This document shows positions 32,398-40,515 of a stretch of 64,000 nucleotides of DNA, piece by piece. Source of the DNA: Massilia agrisoli (GTDB lineage Bacteria > Pseudomonadota > Gammaproteobacteria > Burkholderiales > Burkholderiaceae_D); the NCBI RefSeq assembly GCF_020831365.1, contig NZ_JAJHPV010000004.1:124001-188000 (forward strand). Reading direction: 5' to 3'. How positions within the stretch are numbered: the stretch's first letter is position 1; every line of letters begins with the position of its first letter. A model generated the notes under the pieces. The model saw only the letters and a program-made list of their open reading frames with translations, had not been told where the DNA came from and made no database searches. The position numbers and the translations under genes were made by a program.

Positions 32398-32801
32398 GTG
32401 ACACGCAAGCACGCCCGATCGATGTGGCGGTTGGAATCCTGATGAAGCCGAACGGCGATGTGCTGCTGGGCCAGCGGCCGGAAGGCAAGCCGTATGCGGG
32501 CTATTGGGAATTCCCGGGCGGTAAAGTCGATGCGGGCGAGTCCATTCTCGATGCGCTCAAGCGCGAATTTGTCGAGGAGTTGGGTATCGAGGTGGTCAGC
32601 GCCGAGGAGTGGTGCGGCATCGAGCACGTGTATGAACACGCGCACGTGCGGCTGCATTTCTTCATCAGCCGCGAGTGGCGCGGCGAGCCGCAGAGCCTTG
32701 AGGGGCAGGCGTTTGCGTGGCAGGGGACGGTGGGCGTGGAGCCCTTGTTGCCGGCGACGATACCGTTGTTGGCGTGGCTGGATAAAGTGCGGTACGTGTG
32801 A
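32394..32801 (+). CDS. mutT: Nudix hydrolase, MutT-like (8-oxo-dGTP pyrophosphatase)
   Basis: The 135 residues contain a complete Nudix box at 43-65 fitting GX5EX7REUXEEXGU, with all metal-binding glutamates. The N-terminus (RPIDVAVGILMKPNGDVLLG) and YAGYWEFPGGK are MutT-like. MutT removes 8-oxo-dGTP from the nucleotide pool and prevents A-to-C transversions. Position near secA, yacG and coaE is that of E. coli mutT, which supports the symbol. Its stop codon touches a family B palindrome that fills the gap to the convergent yacG. Confidence 0.85.
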   Translation: MSDTQARPIDVAVGILMKPNGDVLLGQRPEGKPYAGYWEFPGGKVDAGESILDALKREFVEELGIEVVSAEEWCGIEHVYEHAHVRLHFFISREWRGEPQSLEGQAFAWQGTVGVEPLLPATIPLLAWLDKVRYV

Positions 32802-32879
32802 TCCGTCGTTCCCGCGAAAGCGGGAACCGATACGACGCACGCTCGGCATGGGTTCCCGCTTTCGCGGGAACGACGGATC
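32800..32879. repeat. Dispersed palindromic repeat, family B copy 2 (between convergent genes)
   Basis: Perfect 29-bp arms (32800-32828 and 32851-32879) with a 22-nt loop. The core is CGTTCCCGCGAAAGCGGGAA. The element begins inside the mutT stop codon and ends one base before the yacG stop codon, so it occupies the entire intergenic space. It probably acts as a bidirectional transcription end point. Confidence 0.9.
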
Positions 32880-32880
32880 G

Positions 32881-33063
32881 TCAGCCGTTGTCCTTGTCCG
32901 GCAAGGTCTCATCATCGACCGATGGCCCCGGAATCACGAACTTCTCTTCGGCCCATGCGCCGAGATCGATCTGTTTGCAGCGCTCCGAACAAAACGGGCG
33001 GTACTTGTTGGCTTCGGTCCATTCGACCTTTTTGCCGCAGGTGGGGCAGGCTACTACTGGCAT
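32881..33063 (-). CDS. yacG: DNA gyrase inhibitor YacG
   Basis: A 60-residue zinc protein. Four cysteines, C6, C9, C25 and C29 (CPTC and CSERC), bind zinc as in Yac[21 protein letters not shown] is the family core. YacG binds GyrB and blocks gyrase from engaging DNA, protecting cells under some conditions. It lies 15 nt downstream of zapD on the same strand, forming the ancestral pilD-coaE-zapD-yacG run. Confidence 0.95.
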   Translation of the reverse strand: MPVVACPTCGKKVEWTEANKYRPFCSERCKQIDLGAWAEEKFVIPGPSVDDETLPDKDNG

Positions 33064-33078
33064 GATTGACTCACAGCG

Positions 33079-33834
33079 TTAAAAGTTGCAAAGCGTGAGT
33101 TCGAACGGCACATCGTCTTCCAGCGGCTTCGGTTTCAAATCGCCGCCCTGCGTTGTGAAGCGAACCCACAACATGTATTTGTTGGCGGATATCTCGGGAA
33201 TCGCACCGATCGATTCGTCGAGGGTCAGGCGCAGCATCTGGTACACCTTCCCCTGCAGCATTTGCTGGTAGCTTCCCGACAGGGCGATCATTTTCACCGG
33301 GCCGCCGGAATCGCGCAACAGGCGCAGCACCAGCGACAGCGCGTCGAACAGCGGCGCCAGCGGCGCAAACCAGTTGGCGATGTCGTTGTAGCGCTGCTGT
33401 GCGGGCCGCTGCTGCCAGGCGTAGTACGACGGCAGGTCGAACTCGCAGGCGCCGCCCGGGATGATGGTGCGGCCGCGGATGCTCATCAGCCATTCGTTGT
33501 CGCGGATGTTCTGGCCGGTCTTGCCTTGCGCCGCCACCAGTGCGCCGCTGACCGTCTCCAGTTCGTTAAGCACGGCGTCGAGCATTTCGGGCACGACCTT
33601 CGGGTTGGAGCGGAAGCTGAGCAGGCTTTGCTTCTGGCGCTCCAGTTCCTGCAGCAGGTCGGATTTGAGGTCGGCGCGGCCGGCAACTTCGAGCATGTCG
33701 AAGATGGTGGCCAATGCAACGTGGTGTTGCATCGCGTGTTCCTGGTTCACAAAGAACTTGAACTTCTCGTACAGGTCTTCCAGCCGCAACAACGTGCGAA
33801 TCCGCTCGTTGAAAGGATATTCGTAGACGATCAA
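33079..33834 (-). CDS. zapD: Cell division protein ZapD (TTG start)
   Basis: A 251-residue cytoplasmic protein that crosslinks and bundles FtsZ filaments (DUF1342/YacF). The family start is [20 protein letters not shown]. In this frame the codon just before IVYEYP is TTG at 33834-33832, with AGGGA 7 nt upstream, and no ATG or GTG lies nearby. The open frame continues upstream, but the extra 56 residues do not resemble the family. The length agrees with E. coli ZapD (247). [17 protein letters not shown] and [17 protein letters not shown] are further signatures. yacG lies 15 nt downstream. Confidence 0.94.
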   Translation of the reverse strand: MIVYEYPFNERIRTLLRLEDLYEKFKFFVNQEHAMQHHVALATIFDMLEVAGRADLKSDLLQELERQKQSLLSFRSNPKVVPEMLDAVLNELETVSGALVAAQGKTGQNIRDNEWLMSIRGRTIIPGGACEFDLPSYYAWQQRPAQQRYNDIANWFAPLAPLFDALSLVLRLLRDSGGPVKMIALSGSYQQMLQGKVYQMLRLTLDESIGAIPEISANKYMLWVRFTTQGGDLKPKPLEDDVPFELTLCNF

Positions 33835-33898
33835 AATGACATCCCTGTAAATGTAGGCTGAACGACAATCACGTGATTCTGAACCAAGCGACGGAAAA

Positions 33899-34558
33899 TT
33901 ACAAATGCTCCAACGGTAATCGGGACATTCTTTCGGAAAAACCCAGATATTTCTCGTGTAAAGACGCGATTTGCGGCCCCAGCGCATCGAGCCCGCCGTC
34001 ATTGACGACCACGTCGTCGGCCGCGGCCAGCCGCTGCGCGCGCGTGACCTGGGTGGCCATGATGGCGCGCACCTGCGCTTCGCTCATGCCGTTGCGCGCC
34101 ATCACGCGCGCAACCTGGACATCCTCAGGGCAGTCGATCGCCAGTATGCGTTCGACCCGCTCGCGCCATGTGCCCGATTCGATCAGCAGCGGCACCACAA
34201 ACATCACATACGGCCCGGTGGCGACGACGGCGGCCGCATAGGCGGCATCGCGGATGCGCGGGTGCAGGATGGCTTCGAGGCGGTGGCGCGCGGTGCTGTC
34301 GGAGAAGACCAGCGCGCGCATGGCCGCGCGGTCCAGCGCGCCAGCTGGCGTGGCGAAGCCGGCGCCGAACTCGTCGAGTATGGCCGGCATCGCGGCGCCG
34401 TGGGGCGCAGTCAGGGAGTGGGCGATTTCGTCGGTGTCGATCACCGATGCGCCGAGGGCGGCAAACATGTTGGCGACGGTTGTCTTGCCGCAGCCGATGC
34501 CGCCCGTCAGGCCGACGCTGAACCGGCGCCGGGGCGTGCTGTCGGCGCCGGTCGCCAT
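33899..34558 (-). CDS. coaE: Dephospho-CoA kinase CoaE
   Basis: Phosphorylates the 3'-hydroxyl of dephospho-CoA, the last step of coenzyme A synthesis. The 219 residues start at ATG 34558, 2 nt after the pilD stop. The P-loop GGIGCGKT is at 19-26, with VIDTDEIAH as the CoA-binding aspartates and VVPLLIESG and D-rich lid segments following. The C-terminus extends to 33899, 64 nt before zapD. Confidence 0.95.
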   Translation of the reverse strand: MATGADSTPRRRFSVGLTGGIGCGKTTVANMFAALGASVIDTDEIAHSLTAPHGAAMPAILDEFGAGFATPAGALDRAAMRALVFSDSTARHRLEAILHPRIRDAAYAAAVVATGPYVMFVVPLLIESGTWRERVERILAIDCPEDVQVARVMARNGMSEAQVRAIMATQVTRAQRLAAADDVVVNDGGLDALGPQIASLHEKYLGFSERMSRLPLEHL

Positions 34559-34560
34559 GG

Positions 34561-35430
34561 TCAGCCCAGCAAGCCCTGGGTGAACCCGGAGATCCGGGTC
34601 CCGAACAGCAGGGCGATCAGTCCGGCCGCAGCCAGGTAGGGGCCGAACGGGATCGGCTTTTCGCGGCCGTGCTTGGTGAACACGATCAGGCTGATGCCGA
34701 CCACCGCGCCGACTACCGACGACAGCAGGATAATCGTCGGCAGCATGGTCCAGCCGAGCCAGGCGCCAAGCGCCGCCAGCAGCTTGAAGTCGCCGTAGCC
34801 CATGCCTTCCTTGCCGGTGACCAGCTTGAACAGCCAGTAGATGCCCCACAGGACCATGTAGCCGGCGGCCGCGCCGATGACGGCTTCGTGCAGCGGGACG
34901 AACATGCCGTTCAGGTTGACGAGCAAACCCAGCCACAGTAGCGGGTAGGTCAGGTCGTCGGGCAGCAGCTGGGTGTCGAAGTCGATGAAGGTCATCGCGA
35001 TCAGCATCCAGGCAAACACCAGCGTGGCCAGGCCCATCCAGCCGGCGCCGAAGGTCCATACCATCAGCGCCGACACGATGCCGGTCAGCAGTTCGATGGC
35101 CGGATAGCGCGGCGAGATCGGCGCCTTGCAGGCGCGGCATTTGCCGCGCAGCGCGAGCCAGCTGACCACCGGGATATTTTCCATCGCGGTGATCTGGTGG
35201 CCGCAGTGCGGGCAGGCCGAGCGCGGCACCATCAGGTTGAAGCGGTCAGTGTGCGGCAGTTCCTTGCCGCTTTCGTGCGCAACGTAGTTGTCCGACTCGC
35301 GCTGCATCATTTTCGGGATGCGGTAGATAACCACGTTCAGGAAGCTGCCGATCAGCAGTCCGAGCAGGCCGGCGGCAAGCGCCGCGGCGCCTGATCCGGC
35401 AGGGGCGAACAAAAGTGTTTCCGGTAGCAT
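34561..35430 (-). CDS. pilD: Prepilin peptidase / N-methyltransferase PilD
   Basis: A 289-residue polytopic aspartic protease that cleaves and N-methylates type IV pilins and type II secretion pseudopilins. The N-terminal cytoplasmic domain has the zinc tetra-cysteine C73, C76, C98 and C101 (CPHC and CRAC). The two catalytic aspartates lie in [10 protein letters not shown] and [11 protein letters not shown] 35430 with GGAG in front is preferred to TTG 35451. It is co-transcribed with coaE. The usual partners pilB and pilC lie 6 kb away, beyond an inserted block. Confidence 0.94.
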   Translation of the reverse strand: MLPETLLFAPAGSGAAALAAGLLGLLIGSFLNVVIYRIPKMMQRESDNYVAHESGKELPHTDRFNLMVPRSACPHCGHQITAMENIPVVSWLALRGKCRACKAPISPRYPAIELLTGIVSALMVWTFGAGWMGLATLVFAWMLIAMTFIDFDTQLLPDDLTYPLLWLGLLVNLNGMFVPLHEAVIGAAAGYMVLWGIYWLFKLVTGKEGMGYGDFKLLAALGAWLGWTMLPTIILLSSVVGAVVGISLIVFTKHGREKPIPFGPYLAAAGLIALLFGTRISGFTQGLLG

Positions 35431-35461
35431 GGTGCTCCACAGTCGAGTCAAAGGGGATGAT

Positions 35462-35486
35462 GCCCTACATCATCCTATTGTAGGGC
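35462..35486. other. Stem-loop at the 3' end of the acyltransferase gene
   Basis: The 7-bp arms GCCCTAC (35462-35468) and GTAGGGC (35480-35486) surround an 11-nt loop and overlap the acyltransferase stop codon (35475-35477). The sequence GTAGGGC recalls the end of repeat family A. No T-tract follows, so a terminator function is doubtful. Confidence 0.35.
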
Positions 35487-37481
35487 GTTTCCGGCCTGCT
35501 TGGCACCCCTTAACGCTTGCCACTGGGCAAATTTTTCACCGATGTAGAGATCGCCGTCGTAACTCAGGTGGTCCTTGTCACGGTAGAGCAGCTTGCCATC
35601 TTTCATTGCCCAGCAGAGCTTGTCATCGCATAGCAGGTCACGGGTACGGAACAGCTTGACGGTTGGGAAATCGCGCAGGATGGCGGCCACCAGTGTGTCG
35701 TTGCCCGGCGTTTGCTGGTCGACTTCAGCGCGCGGCAGGGCGCACGGCGAGCGCGTGGCGGACGACGCGATGCCGGCCCGCTTGATGCATGCGCGCGGAT
35801 CGAAGCTCAGGATCGGCACGTCCTCCATCAGGATCACCTGCTTGCCCGCTTCGACGAAGCGGCGGATGGTGTCGCGCGCCGCCGCATGGATCACGCGCGC
35901 CTCCGGCGTACTGTCATCGAGCCGGAGATGGGTCGAGAACACCACCGTCCTGATGCTGGCCGTGCCAAGCGCTTGTTCGAGCATTCCCTGCGTGGCTTGC
36001 TGGTAAGGCTCATTGCCGGGCTCCAGGCCCCAGTAGGGGTGGCGCGTGCCAAGGTACAGCAGGTTCTCGCCCTGGCCGTTGTAGTACCTGGTCAACCCGG
36101 CCGCCACATGGTAGGCGTGGCTGTCGCCGAGCAGCGCTACCGTTGGTTGCTGGTCCGGCCGCGCAAGCAGGCAGTATTGGTAGACGGTGTCGAAACCGTA
36201 GCGCTTCTTGCAGGTAGCGGCATTTTCCACATCCTCGACCAGCACCAGCGACTTCTGGTGGCGTGCATTATCAACGATGGCATCGCGCTGCGGCATGCCC
36301 GCTTTGGCCCAGATGGCAATGCCGCTTGCGGCCAGCACGGCCATCAGGCAGGCCAGGACGGCCGGGGTGTGGCGACCCGGCCCAAAGCGTAGCGGCCGCT
36401 CGACGAGGCGCCAGGTCAGCCAGGCCAGCGCGATGGCCAGCACCACCAGGCCGGCGCGCAGTTGCGGCGCGGGAGTGCCCGATTCGACGATGTGGGCGAA
36501 CGACAGCAGCGGCCAGTGCCACAGGTAGAGCGGGTAGCTGACCAGGCCAAACCAGACCAGCACGCGGTTCGACAGCACGAAGCGGTTGAACCAGGCTTGG
36601 GAACCGGCGCCGATCACCAGCACCGCGCCGGCCACCGGCAGCAGCGCATACCAGCCGGGGAACTGGCGCTCGCGCGTGATGATGGCTAGGCCAATGGCCA
36701 GCAGCAGCGCGCCTGCGGATGACCGCAGGTTCGGCGAAACGGCCGTCGCGGCGCGCGCGAACACGGCGACAGGCTGCGCCTTGTGCAGCGAGCATGCGAG
36801 CACTGCTCCAAGCAGCAGTTCCCACGCGCGGCTGGCTGGCGAGTAGAAAGTGGCGCCGGGGAAGGCGCTGATGCCCGCCACATTGACCGCAAACGACAGC
36901 AGGGCAAGGCCGGCGCTGACCAGCAGCAGGTTGAGCCGAAGCTTTGACGCCAGCAGCAGGACCACCGGCCACACGATATAGAACTGTTCTTCGATCGCCA
37001 GCGACCACAAATGCAGCAGCGGCTTGGTATCGGCGCCGCGGTCGAAGTAGCCGACCTCCTGCCACAATACGACGTTGGAAACGAAGCCGGCGCCGCCCGC
37101 AAGGTGCAGGCCGAGCTGTTTAAGTTCATCGGGGAACAGCGCAAACCAGCCAAACGCCAGGCAGGCTGCCATCACCAGCAGGAGCGCAGGGAAGATCCGC
37201 CTGATGCGGCGCGCGTAGAAGCGGGCGAAGCTGAACTTGCCGTGTTCGATCTCCCTGGCGAGGATGCCGGTGATCAGGAAGCCGGAGATGACGAAGAAAA
37301 TGTCAACGCCGATAAATCCGCCAGGAGCCAGCGCGGGAAAGGCATGGAACAACACCACCGCCAGCACCGCCACGGCGCGCAGGCCATCGATATCGGCGCG
37401 GTACTTTGGGTGGTGGGAGAGATCGACGCTGGCGGCGCTTGCGGGGAGGGCGAGGTCGACAGTGTTGTAACTGCGTTTCAT
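35475..37481 (-). CDS. OafA/YrhL-type membrane acyltransferase fused to an SGNH domain
   Basis: A 668-residue two-part protein. Residues about 28-370 are an acyltransferase-3 domain with ten or so membrane helices: YRADIDGLRAVAVLAVVLFH starts it (catalytic His in LFH), and FIGVDIFFVISGFLI follows. The C-terminal part (about 400-668) is a periplasmic SGNH esterase/transferase domain. It has GDSH (nucleophile Ser 454) and the DxxH pair D635/H638 in DKDHLSYDG. Such fusions O-acetylate lipopolysaccharide O-antigen, peptidoglycan or other glycans. The target is unknown. It is the gene nearest to pilD in the inserted block. Confidence 0.9.
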   Translation of the reverse strand: MKRSYNTVDLALPASAASVDLSHHPKYRADIDGLRAVAVLAVVLFHAFPALAPGGFIGVDIFFVISGFLITGILAREIEHGKFSFARFYARRIRRIFPALLLVMAACLAFGWFALFPDELKQLGLHLAGGAGFVSNVVLWQEVGYFDRGADTKPLLHLWSLAIEEQFYIVWPVVLLLASKLRLNLLLVSAGLALLSFAVNVAGISAFPGATFYSPASRAWELLLGAVLACSLHKAQPVAVFARAATAVSPNLRSSAGALLLAIGLAIITRERQFPGWYALLPVAGAVLVIGAGSQAWFNRFVLSNRVLVWFGLVSYPLYLWHWPLLSFAHIVESGTPAPQLRAGLVVLAIALAWLTWRLVERPLRFGPGRHTPAVLACLMAVLAASGIAIWAKAGMPQRDAIVDNARHQKSLVLVEDVENAATCKKRYGFDTVYQYCLLARPDQQPTVALLGDSHAYHVAAGLTRYYNGQGENLLYLGTRHPYWGLEPGNEPYQQATQGMLEQALGTASIRTVVFSTHLRLDDSTPEARVIHAAARDTIRRFVEAGKQVILMEDVPILSFDPRACIKRAGIASSATRSPCALPRAEVDQQTPGNDTLVAAILRDFPTVKLFRTRDLLCDDKLCWAMKDGKLLYRDKDHLSYDGDLYIGEKFAQWQALRGAKQAGNALQ

Positions 37482-37517
37482 GGATGCCGCCCTTGTCTTC
37501 TCGGAGTGTACTGGGGC

Positions 37518-37545
37518 GCGTTCCGCCCCGGCCGGGGCGGAACGC
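37518..37545. other. Perfect 28-nt palindrome between the envelope cassette and the acyltransferase gene
   Basis: Arms GCGTTCCGCCCC (37518-37529) and GGGGCGGAACGC (37534-37545) flank GGCC, which is itself palindromic. It lies in the 85-nt gap upstream of the acyltransferase start and downstream of the last cassette gene. It lacks a T-tract. It could be an operator, an attenuating hairpin or a repeat remnant. Confidence 0.5.
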
Positions 37546-37566
37546 TATGAAGGTCGACAGGCCTTG

Positions 37567-38277
37567 TCAGGCGACCTTGTATTGCATCAGGCGCTGCACC
37601 AGCGCGCGGCTGACCTGGTCGATTTCCGAGCTGCTGTTCAGGCTCTCGATGGTCAAGCGTACGCTAGCTGGAATCTCGCCGCTGCGGATGTCCTTCACGT
37701 TTGCCACCGCTTCGCATTCGCCGTTCACCCATACCAGCTCCACTTCAAGCACGAAGCGCGCCGAGCGGCTCAGCGACTCATACTCGATGTCAGTGCTGCC
37801 GCCGCGGTTGCCCGCGGCCAGCTTGCGGTGCAGTATGGTCGAGTCGAGCAGGCGCACGTCCTGTTTTTTCAGCTCGGCGCCGAGTGACTGCTCGAACAGC
37901 TTGGCCAGCTGGCTGCGCGAACGCGATTGCTTCTGGCTGTTGTGCTGCACGCCAATGGCGATGGTGCGGCTGTCTTCTACCTTGCCGCTGCGCGAGACGT
38001 CTTCGATCAGCAAGCGGCTGTTGCCGTGCCAGCCTTCTGGCATCTGGTCGAGCTGGCGGTTGAAGTAGAGCACCAGCGCCGGGCGCTTCTGGCCTGCGTA
38101 CCACTGGCGGAAGTTGCCGTCCACCGTTTCATCGGCCAGCATCGGCGTCTCGGCTGCGTCCATGCTGCCGTTGTGATGCGACTGGGGCGCTTGCCTGAGC
38201 GGCTCCGGCAGCGCCAGGCTCTGGGCCTGGGCGCCACCGGCAACGGTCAGCAATGCAGCGAGGATGAATGGCTTCAT
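37567..38277 (-). CDS. Exported protein of unknown function, last gene of the LpoB/YcfL cassette
   Basis: A 236-residue protein with a clean signal peptide (MKPFILAALLTVAGGAQAQS; cleavage likely after AQA). The mature part has no transmembrane segment. A central segment (RPALVLYFNRQLDQMPEGWH) is followed by KQSRSRSQLAKLFEQSLGAE and VRLLDSTILHRKLA. This rhythm resembles CsgG/curli-export-like alpha-beta proteins that parse lipoprotein complexes, but I do not assign a family. The ATG shares a base with the stop of the YcfL-like gene, so it belongs to that operon. Periplasmic location inferred. Confidence 0.7.
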   Translation of the reverse strand: MKPFILAALLTVAGGAQAQSLALPEPLRQAPQSHHNGSMDAAETPMLADETVDGNFRQWYAGQKRPALVLYFNRQLDQMPEGWHGNSRLLIEDVSRSGKVEDSRTIAIGVQHNSQKQSRSRSQLAKLFEQSLGAELKKQDVRLLDSTILHRKLAAGNRGGSTDIEYESLSRSARFVLEVELVWVNGECEAVANVKDIRSGEIPASVRLTIESLNSSSEIDQVSRALVQRLMQYKVA

Positions 38278-38717
38278 TAGCGCGACTCCCTGACCTCGAC
38301 GTAGTAGTGCGCCACGTTCTGCGCACCCATCGACGACTCTTCATAGGTCGACACGCCGTTCGGCTCCATGTGGATGCGGGTCCACGCCGACGGCTTCTCG
38401 GTCGGCGCGAAGCCGCTGTCGAAGAAGCTGGTGCGCGCTTCCAGCACCTGCTGGAAGTCGGTGCGGTTGCGCAGCAGCGCGACAACCTTCAGGGTGCCGG
38501 TCGGGTTGCGGCGGGCGCCTTGCTGCTCGACGGCGATCTTGCCAGCGCGGCTGTTCTGCAGCGCCTTGTCGAGAATGACGACCTGGTCGAATTGGATGCG
38601 CGCGTTTGGCGCCATCTGGTCGTTGACGCGCACACCCATCTGGGCGCCTTCCTGGTAAGGGGTCTGGCAACCGGCCAGCAGCGCGGCGGCTGCGAGTACT
38701 GGGGCGATGAGTTTCAT
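38277..38717 (-). CDS. YcfL-like lipoprotein (DUF1425)
   Basis: A 146-residue lipoprotein precursor. The lipobox LLAGC places the acylated cysteine at 17, with Gln at +2, so sorting to the outer membrane is expected. RVNDQMAPNARIQFDQVVIL followed by NPTGTLKVVALLRNRT resembles the DUF1425/YcfL family, which in E. coli lies next to lpoB. ATG 38717 is chosen because the lipobox must be near the N-terminus. It lies 14 nt after the COG3014-like gene and touches the next gene. Confidence 0.82.
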   Translation of the reverse strand: MKLIAPVLAAAALLAGCQTPYQEGAQMGVRVNDQMAPNARIQFDQVVILDKALQNSRAGKIAVEQQGARRNPTGTLKVVALLRNRTDFQQVLEARTSFFDSGFAPTEKPSAWTRIHMEPNGVSTYEESSMGAQNVAHYYVEVRESR

Positions 38718-38731
38718 GATTTCCTTGTGAT

Positions 38732-39886
38732 TTAAGTTCTGCTCTTGATCCAGATAAGGACGTTGCCGTTCTTGTCGATCCATTTGTTGATGACCAGCTT
38801 GTCGGACTGCACCGGCGCGCCGCCTTCGTCGAACAGGGTGACGCCGATCTTGTCCGGCAGTCCGGCGTGCTTGAAGGACGCAGCGTGTATCGTCTCGGGC
38901 AGGTTGTTCCAGTAGCGGACATCCGCGCGCGGCTTTACGTTTGCCGAGATGATCGACGAGATCGCGCCGACGGCGGCCAGGCCGCCCATTACGCGTCCGC
39001 CGCCGGTGCCGCCGACCGCCGACATCATCACGCTGCTTTCTGAAGCGATCGACGTCAGCGCCATGCCGATCTGGCCGGTGGTGTCCTTGAAGCTGGCTTT
39101 GCCGGCGATCAGCCGGTCGATCGGGCGTCCCCCGCGCGACGAAGCCTGGAAGTACACGTCTTCAATCAGCTGCGGCTTGTAGGCCTTGCCGTCGATATCG
39201 ACGTTGAGGCTGCGCTCGGGCGTGCGCTTGGGACCCCGGTAGACGATCTCCTGGTTGTCGATGCCGTCGCCGACCTTGCGCGGGCTACCGCCGAGTTCGG
39301 CGATCACCAGCACGTTCGCGCCAGCTGGCGGAACCGGCAGGCCTGCGCGCAGGCGTTTCGCTTCATCGTAGGCGTCCCTCGCCTGGCCGTTGGAGCCGAG
39401 CAGCTGGTTGGTCCAGCCCTCCAGCAGCATCAGGCTGGTGAAATCGGAGCGGTTTTGCTGCTCCTCGGCGAACGCGTCCTGCATCAGGCCGGACCGGAAA
39501 GACGCGCGCGCGTTTTCATAGTCGGCGTCAACCAGGTAGGCCAGGCCGCGGTAGTAGAAGGCCATGGCGCGTTCGTACGGCTCGCCTTTGTATTCCTTGG
39601 CGCCTTCTTCGTACCACAGCGAGCGTGCATTGGCGGCCGCCTGCGAATCGGCGAACATGCCTTCGATGACGGTCAGCGCGTCGTCGAAATGCTGGTTCGC
39701 TTCGGGCAGGCGCGCGGCGGAAAACGCCGCCAGGCCAGCCTGCACGGTGTGCAGGGTGACGTCCTTGGCGGGCGACGCCTTCAGGCGCGCCAGCGCTGCC
39801 GGGTAGTCGGCATGCGCTGGCGGCGCAGCGCACAGCGCCGCCGCCAGAACCGCCGCCGCGAGCGGCTTAGCGGTAAAGGATGTCAT
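38732..39886 (-). CDS. COG3014-like exported TPR-type protein
   Basis: A 384-residue protein with a signal peptide (MTSFTAKPLAAAVLAAALCA, cleaved near AHA). Residues about 30-185 are helical repeats of TPR character (EPYERAMAFYYRGLAYLVDA, then DYENARASFRSGLMQDAF). The C-terminal half has a Gly-rich stretch (SVMMSAVGGTGGGRVMGGL) and PRADVRYWNNLPETIH. I recognise this as the COG3014 type, often found beside LpoB and YcfL; function unknown. The start overlaps the lpoB end by 20 nt, indicating tight coupling. Confidence 0.75.
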   Translation of the reverse strand: MTSFTAKPLAAAVLAAALCAAPPAHADYPAALARLKASPAKDVTLHTVQAGLAAFSAARLPEANQHFDDALTVIEGMFADSQAAANARSLWYEEGAKEYKGEPYERAMAFYYRGLAYLVDADYENARASFRSGLMQDAFAEEQQNRSDFTSLMLLEGWTNQLLGSNGQARDAYDEAKRLRAGLPVPPAGANVLVIAELGGSPRKVGDGIDNQEIVYRGPKRTPERSLNVDIDGKAYKPQLIEDVYFQASSRGGRPIDRLIAGKASFKDTTGQIGMALTSIASESSVMMSAVGGTGGGRVMGGLAAVGAISSIISANVKPRADVRYWNNLPETIHAASFKHAGLPDKIGVTLFDEGGAPVQSDKLVINKWIDKNGNVLIWIKSRT

Positions 39887-40502
39887 CCCGCGCTTCTTTC
39901 TTGAACTCGTACATGCCCGACCAGACGATCGTGCCGTACTCCAGGTCGATCAGCTCGAACGTGATCTGGTGGTAGCGCGATACATTGCCGCTGCTGGTCG
40001 ACGCTGCGTCCATCGACGTGATGCGCCCACCCAGGCGGAAGTCGCCGCCGGCTTGCGCCTTGGTGCTGCGGATGGTGCCGCGGTCAGCCTGGCCGCTGCG
40101 CTTCGCTTCGCGCTCTTTCTCGACCATGTTGCCGTAGTGGCGAGCCACGAATACCAGGCGGCCGTTCGACGCGCGGTTCAATTCCACGCGCAGGCGGTCG
40201 GTGATGCTGTTCTTGTTGATGCGCGACGAGCTGTCGTTGCTGAAGTACTCGGAATCGACGATCACGCGCGGCGCAGTGGCGCGCCCGGCGATTTGCGGGT
40301 TGGACAGGATGTCGCGGACCATCTTGTCGGTCATCGACACCACGTCCTGCGATTCGACGCCCACGCCGGCCACGGTCGCTGACGGCGACGACACGTCCTG
40401 GTAGACGACGCGGCGCCCGGCGCTGTTGTCGAGGTTCGGGGCCGCGCACCCGGTCAGGAAGGCGGTACCCAGCATCACTGCCGGAATAAGTTTGCTGATC
40501 AT
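39867..40502 (-). CDS. lpoB: LpoB-like penicillin-binding protein activator lipoprotein
   Basis: A 211-residue outer-membrane lipoprotein precursor with lipobox FLTGC (Cys 19). The mature region MVRDILSNPQIAG, PRVIVDSEYFSNDSSSRINK and DFRLGGRITSMDAAS matches the LpoB (PF13036) family. E. coli LpoB crosses the periplasm to stimulate the glycosyltransferase of PBP1b. The disordered N-terminal linker is short here compared with E. coli. The partner PBP1b is not in this window. Operon with the genes on both sides (13-nt gap before, overlap after). Confidence 0.83.
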   Translation of the reverse strand: MISKLIPAVMLGTAFLTGCAAPNLDNSAGRRVVYQDVSSPSATVAGVGVESQDVVSMTDKMVRDILSNPQIAGRATAPRVIVDSEYFSNDSSSRINKNSITDRLRVELNRASNGRLVFVARHYGNMVEKEREAKRSGQADRGTIRSTKAQAGGDFRLGGRITSMDAASTSSGNVSRYHQITFELIDLEYGTIVWSGMYEFKKEARDDILYR

Positions 40503-40515
40503 GTCTGGTCCCGTC

